Below are positions 59,166 to 64,000 of a stretch of 64,000 nucleotides of DNA, one piece after another (the first letter of the stretch is position 1; the number at the start of each line of letters is the position of its first letter). Source of the stretch: Heterostelium multicystogenum (lineage: Eukaryota; Evosea; Eumycetozoa; Acytosteliales; Acytosteliaceae). The translations under genes and the position numbers were made by a program. Below the pieces are notes generated by a model, which saw nothing but the letters and a program-made list of their open reading frames with translations, ran no database searches and was not told the origin of the DNA. The DNA lies in contig RCNN01000009.1 of NCBI GenBank assembly GCA_003667245.1, forward strand, positions 119,897 to 183,896, read 5' to 3'.

Positions 59166-60192
59166 TTACTTAATATTATTCTAACTTTAGTTGCTTGAAT
59201 TTTATTTGTATGACTACTAACTGATTGATTGATTGATTGATTGATATGCCTTAAGACAGTAAGACAACAAAACTGTTTGAGCTAATTTAATGGGAAATAA
59301 GATAGTATTTGTAAAGTTATGTTTTTTTGTGTTTTTGTAATTTTGGTATAGTTTATGGGGAAATCAAATGCTAAACAAACAACAAGATGATCAAAAATTA
59401 TGATGATTTTTTGTAGATGAAAAATAATACAATATCGATTTAATAAAATGTATTTAACAAAAAACACTGTTATTTGATTGAATTTGCTCCACTGGTCAAA
59501 GCCAAAGTGATCAATCACTCAAAACAAAACAAATAGCTAAGAATTGATTGAAAAAGAGGCAATACGAACCATCAATGATTGATTGATTGTATGTGTATAT
59601 TGCTAAATAGGCTTCTAATGATGATGTTGGTTTTAATAAACTTATTTAACAAAACTAGGATTTATTATTACTAATACTACTACTATTATTATTATTATTT
59701 ATTATTTCTAGTATTGTTATCAGTTGACTGGGGAGTAATTAAACTTAAAGATTTTGATGATGAAGTATTTGGCTGGTACCAATCTGACTGATATGACTTG
59801 GACCAATTTAAAAAAATAAAATAAAATATCGACAAATTGAAAAAATCTTTTGTTTTTTCAAACCCAAAAACATGGCAACTACTTAGATTTATTCGATTCC
59901 TTAGATTCAGAAAACTCCAAAAAATCAATAGTTTATGATTAGATTTTTTCATCAAATGCTTAAAACATATGACGTAAAATGAGTAATTTTGTGCAAGTTA
60001 TGACCCACCTATAATTAAAATCGTTTTTTCTAAGTTAATATTATTATTTTATTCAACCATGAAAAGACTGGTGACTGAATGATCAAAACTTATATATATA
60101 TATATATGTGATCAAGTGACCTTACATATTTAGCATCCACCTTTAAGATGGGATTCAATTTTTTTGATCATTTAAATATTTTTATGTTTGAT
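59166..60192. other. Spacer with TGAT repeat, no gene seen
   Basis: About 1.03 kb AT-rich. A (TGAT)6 tract lies at 59222-59245, ATT repeats at 59686-59702 and a (TA)n run near 60091-60106. No coding signal. Confidence 0.5.
59222..59245. repeat. (TGAT)n microsatellite
   Basis: Six TGAT units just upstream of the Rho-regulator gene, likely in its promoter/5' UTR. Confidence 0.8.
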
Positions 60193-62081
60193 TTATTTCC
60201 ATATTGGTTTGGATGGCTTAATGGTACTTGAGAGTTTGGTCGATGAGGATTTTGAAGCGGACAGTGTTGAGGATGTTAAGGTTGACGATGAAGATTTTGA
60301 AAGTGGTGTTGAAGCTGTACTTTGTGGGAGGTTTTGGGTGTCTTTGAGAATTTTAGGTTCACTTGAACTTAGGGATTTTAGTGGCGGCGGAAGAGGTTGT
60401 TGGTTGCTCTTTTTCTTTTGTCTTGGATTTTGTCAGTGAAAGTAATGGCTTGAATAGAGTTGAGGTAATTGTGGATGCCAAGGAGTTTGAGCTTACACTC
60501 TTTTTTTTAGTGTCTTCTTTGTTGGAATTGTATTACTTGATGCTTTGGATGCAGCTATAATTAGAATGAGCATTAGAATGCATTTTGTTTGTTAGTTAGG
60601 TTGTTAGAACTTACAATTTGTAACATTCGATCTTGAAGTTGTTTGCGAAATTGAATGGATTTGGAATGGGTTGATTTTTTTTGTAGAAGTTGGTTTGGCT
60701 ACAGCTGTAGTTGTTGCATTGAAAGTAGGAAGAAGTGTTGAGGAAGGCGTTGAGATTGGTTTAGTAATATTACTATTTACAGTGGTATGGGTTGGTGTGG
60801 ATAGTATAGGTTTTGGAGCAGACACTGTTTGTAGGATTTTTAGGAGTTGACAAAACTGTGCTACTTGAAAGATGAGGTTGAAGTTGAAGTTGTGATAGCG
60901 TTGATTTATATATGATTTAATTGGAGTTTTTAGCTTGGATTCTGGTGAGTGTTTGTTTTCTTGGGAGTTATTGTTTGTGTGGGATGAAAGTGGTGTTGTT
61001 GTTAGACTTTGTTGGTGTTCTCAAAGTAGTAGAGTTTGATCTTATTCTTGATCCAGTTGTTGTGGATGTTGTTGTGGACGAAAATGATGTTGTGCTGGAA
61101 GTGATTGTCGTCTTTAGCAATTCTTGTTTGGGAGGAGTGTCTGAGAGTTTGAGATTGACCATAATGCTTTCTGTTTGGTCTATATCCATTGCATCATCGT
61201 CAGCTTGCATTTCATTTTCTTGATCCTCATTTATTAATATTGTCGTTGGCATTGGTGGCCTCTGGCTCTACTACTGGTAGATTGGAAACTGTGATAGACG
61301 AAGTATTGGCAGATGATGCCGAAGAGATGTGGCATATTTGAAAAACCCAATTTTTGCCCACATCTCTGCTTTTTTTCTTTGCATCGTAATCAGAGATTGA
61401 TTGATACTTCTTGAATTCCTCTTCATGTAGTTTGTCAAAGTCTGGCTTGCTAAGCTTGCAGGATGAACCGATTGCTCTTAGCACCTGCTGCATTATTGTT
61501 AAACTACATGCTGATTGAATTTTGGAGTTGGACGGTGTTCCAGGTTGAACTTTGTCTGAGAGGTTCATCACCGGATTTCTTTGTTTCTTCTTTGCTTCCG
61601 AAATCTTCTTTATTATTGGTAGAGTAACATTAGAATTGCCACCGATAATTGAGAGTTCACCATTTGGACCAAAGTAAATAAAATTGATTCAAAATAATGT
61701 TTTAAAATAGTAGTATGTGGGAGCAAAGGTTGGTGGTTGAAGTTGTTGTTGATTTGTGAGATATAAGTTGTGGTGTTATCGTTGAGATTCAAAGTTTTAA
61801 TAAGAAGTAGTAGAGTATTCAATTTTGATTATTATTTACAAAGAATAATTGAATAAATTTGTAATTAGAGAATAGTTTCCATAGTAATTGATCAAATTTA
61901 GTGTTATACAATGAATGATAATTACTTTAGTTTCAAAAATTGACATTCTCTTTCTTGTTTTGACAAGGATGCTTTTCTCTGTTGCATAGAGTCTGGTGCA
62001 TCCCCATCTACGCATGGTGTCGGAGACGATAGCTGTTGATTTGTGATGCCAATCACAGTATTATTAAGATGGTCTTCCATG
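60193..62081 (-). CDS. Ser/Thr/Pro-rich unknown protein
   Basis: I do not recognise a family. The ATG at 62081 starts MEDHLNNTVIGITNQQ, with SKQERECQFLKLK at the first exon end. The next exon reads YFGPNGELSIIGGNSNVTLP, KKISEAKKKQRNPVMN, QQVLRAIGSSCKLSKPDFDK and FKKYQSISDYDAKKKS. Most of the rest is low-complexity Ser/Thr/Pro with acidic patches (DQENEMQADDDAMDIDQT) and ends LSSTIKPSKPIWK. Several frame changes are needed. Paired E2F-like sites lie 233-250 bp upstream, suggesting S-phase expression and possibly a chromosomal role; this is speculation. Confidence 0.5.
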
Positions 62082-62548
62082 TTTCTTATTTCTAACTTTA
62101 AAATGGTGAATTCAGTTTAGTCTAGCTAACTGTAATGGTTTTTTTAAAAGCAAAGTTAGGCAAGCTTAGCTTAAAGTAAAGTGTAAAATAATGATATGAT
62201 TGAAAACAATAAACAGTGCCAATTCAGTTGTTGTTTCTTCCCAATCACCAAAGTCAGATCACTTCAACTTCCCACTTTTTTCGAAAGTTTAAACGGATCA
62301 TTTTTTTTGAAAATTTGCGCACTAGCGCCAACAAACAATCTCCAGATTTCATTATTTATATAATAACAAAAGGGAATAATAATTTATGAAGAGATATAGA
62401 GGTGTTTGGCAAAAGAATGAATGATTTTATTAATAATAATAAACCTATTACTTGGGCTCTTCCATTGGGAGATGAGCTTTTTTTTTTAAAGTTGAATATA
62501 CAAAAATCATATTGAATTTTGCTTAGGTTGTGAAAATATTAAAGGGAA
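62082..62548. promoter_or_regulatory. Promoter region of the Ser/Thr/Pro-rich gene
   Basis: AT-rich, 467 bp, with inverted E2F-like sites at 62314-62331 and the 3' end of the next minus-strand gene at its far side. Confidence 0.45.
62314..62331. promoter_or_regulatory. Paired inverted E2F-like sites
   Basis: TTTGCGCACTAGCGCCAA: TTTGCGC and, on the other strand, TTGGCGC, facing each other over a short spacer. Both fit the E2F consensus; they lie about 240 bp upstream of the ATG at 62081. Confidence 0.5.
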
Positions 62549-64000
62549 CTAAGGATTGCTAATGTTACCAACTTGAAAGGCTTTGAGAAATGTTTCGTTA
62601 AAGTTAAAATAAAATTCAGAGTTGGTTGCATGTGTAACGTATACAAGAGTATTGGAACGGAGTTTCTTTGGAACTTTCCAATACTCCTCACAATGATGTC
62701 GCGGCGGTAGACGAAGTTGTCCAAATGTAGAGAATTTGCTTCTCCCACTTGTCAACTGTAGCCTCAGTGGAAGCAAGCACACCAAACAAACTTCTTGTAC
62801 AACAATTGCTTGGCATACTCTGGGGTGAAGACTGCCTTGTACTTCTTGCCCATCAAGTCAAAGAAGTTTATGATTCTCACAACTGAGACACCGATGTGGT
62901 GACCGCCAAAGTCGACAGAGTAATCGGTTATCTTTGAGCCTGGGACATACTCGATTTCAGTCTCTGTTCTTTTTCAACTGAGCACCGAAACACTCGTGGA
63001 GAACTTCGTAAGAGAGCACCTCTGACCAAACAGAGTTACCCGGCATTTTGGAGTCTCGAGGATACGACGACCACCAGCAGACAAATGGAAGAGGGCTGGG
63101 TCTTGGACGATTGGCTCAAAATGGTCTACAATGATATCACCCGCAATGCTCGTCGAAGAGACAGTTGTAGAAGAACTCCTCGTTGAGAGAGTTTTCCGTA
63201 GACACACCAGGTTGGTTTGATACAAGGGTGGAGCAGCAGATGGCCTGTTAAAAGTGTGTGACTGTTGTGCATGGGAGTGCGCAGGAACGATTGGATCTTT
63301 CGTTCTCTACAGCCTCGACACTCTCCCAAGCTGGCCAAAAACTGCTCGAGTGTACGGTATGTCATTTTTGGCTGACGCTTTGTCACTATGCGCGTCAGCC
63401 TTCTCAGTTGATTCCTCCATGAGGTTGTGAAATCAGCAAACCACTCATTGAAGACGCTGTCGTCAACGGTCTTCTCCTGGCAAGCTGATGATGAATTTAA
63501 TGTTGCGTTGCACTCTGTGGATGTAGCGGTTGATCCACTAGCACCAACAGATGTAGTTAATATTTGCTTTTGGTTGGATACAGATCTACGAAGTGTAGAA
63601 ATCAGTCCATGGTTTGGTATCTCATGTACTCTACGGGAGTCGTTTATCGAAACCAGTAGAATTGGACCTTTGACGCATCAAAGTCCTACCTTTAGACCAT
63701 GAGGAGTGGTGTTTGAAGTTGAAATTGGTTGTTGAAGTTTGATTTGGTGTCAAGGTTGTTCCAATTATTGCGTTTGTTATTATTCCATTTGTTGTCTTGT
63801 TTTAAACTGTTTCTTTGAGATTTTGCTGGCTGTTGCTTGTTGTTGTTGTGCTGCAACGCTGGATATTAATGGATTCACAGTAATAGTAACATATATCCTC
63901 CAGAAGGCGACCCTTACAGAGGTAGGGGTTAGTGGTAAAACTGGCCAGCTAGGCAAAACTGATTGGTTGACTGGTGCTGGGCCATTGACACAAGGACACA
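62549..64000 (-). CDS. Unknown conserved-looking protein, 5' end outside window
   Basis: The stop is at 62551-62549; the 5' end is not in the window. Reading across frame shifts, the near-N-terminal part is Asn/Gln/Lys-rich (KQDNKWNNNKRNNWNNLDTK). It continues FNEWFADFTTSWRNQLRRLT and TYRTLEQFLASLGEC. The C-terminal part looks like a folded domain: GDIIVDHFEPIVQDPALFHL, EVLHECFGAQLKKTETEIEY, VPGSKITDYSVDFGGHHIGV, SVVRIINFFDLMGKKYKAVF, EYAKQLLYKKL and WEKQILYIWTTSS. I recall this kind of pattern from a eukaryotic family of unknown role but cannot name it. Frame changes are frequent in 62700-63250. An exact start cannot be given. Confidence 0.45.

Noticed and set aside
63880..63960. GC-richer stretch considered as a tRNA
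   Set aside because: No GGTTCGA-type T-loop or four-arm fold; the same bases give a proline-rich reading frame on the minus strand.
1..64000. Programmed ribosomal frameshifting as a common cause of the frame breaks
   Set aside because: The breaks are in many unrelated genes, in both directions and without a shared slippery site; indel error fits better.

Overview
This window looks like nuclear DNA of a dictyostelid social amoeba (Amoebozoa). The evidence is very AT-rich spacers, short introns (about 60-100 bp, GTAAGT-like to TAG), mostly TAA stops, Asn/Gln/Ser/Thr homopolymer tracts, and a mix of slime-mould-type genes (tandem doublecortin protein, B-box/kelch protein, multidomain RhoGEF/RhoGAP proteins). 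It seems less AT-rich than I would expect of Dictyostelium discoideum, so a Polysphondylium/Heterostelium-like species is my guess; I cannot name the species. No mobile element, CRISPR array, rRNA or clear tRNA was seen.

Layout. 1-6.7 kb: 5' end of an RFC4 clamp-loader gene, divergent from a Rif1 homologue, then a B-box/kelch gene. 7.2-19.3 kb: a PhyH-type dioxygenase, a SLOG-fold protein, an unknown SPR-repeat protein, an Ase1/PRC1/MAP65 protein, a SAP-domain protein with a PD-(D/E)XK-like core, a small secreted protein and a short-chain dehydrogenase. 19.5-23.6 kb: three same-strand genes for RNA or small-molecule enzymes (Dbr1, Trm10, isochorismatase-like), followed by a possible structured RNA. 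25-33 kb: AGMO-like monooxygenase, CHMP7-like ESCRT-III, a TFIIIA-like zinc-finger protein, a PDI-like protein and an ankyrin/zinc-ribbon protein. 33.4-37 kb: Rpb9 with a 20-nt first exon, two adjacent double twin-CX9C proteins and a VHL beta-domain protein. After a 3.7-kb gene-poor stretch come A20/AN1, RBR ligase, doublecortin and TRAPPC3 genes (40.7-46 kb). The rest holds a CH-IQ-DH-PH RhoGEF, a USP-like protein, a CorA transporter, a Pro-rich-BAR-DH-PH-RhoGAP-PH protein, a Ser/Thr/Pro-rich protein and an unfinished unknown gene.

Themes. Several genes act in replication, chromosome or spindle biology (RFC4, Rif1, Ase1), and their promoters carry E2F-like TTGGCG motifs; the same type of site precedes the uncharacterised gene at 60193-62081. 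RNA metabolism is represented by Dbr1, Trm10, TFIIIA and Rpb9, and membrane traffic by CHMP7 and TRAPPC3. Two large Rho regulators lie within 10 kb of each other.

Quality warning. About half of the genes, including universally conserved ones, need one or more single-base shifts to give the family protein, while their neighbours splice perfectly. I read this as residual indel error in the assembly rather than real pseudogenes. Gene ends given here are solid where a gene is called intact and approximate elsewhere.
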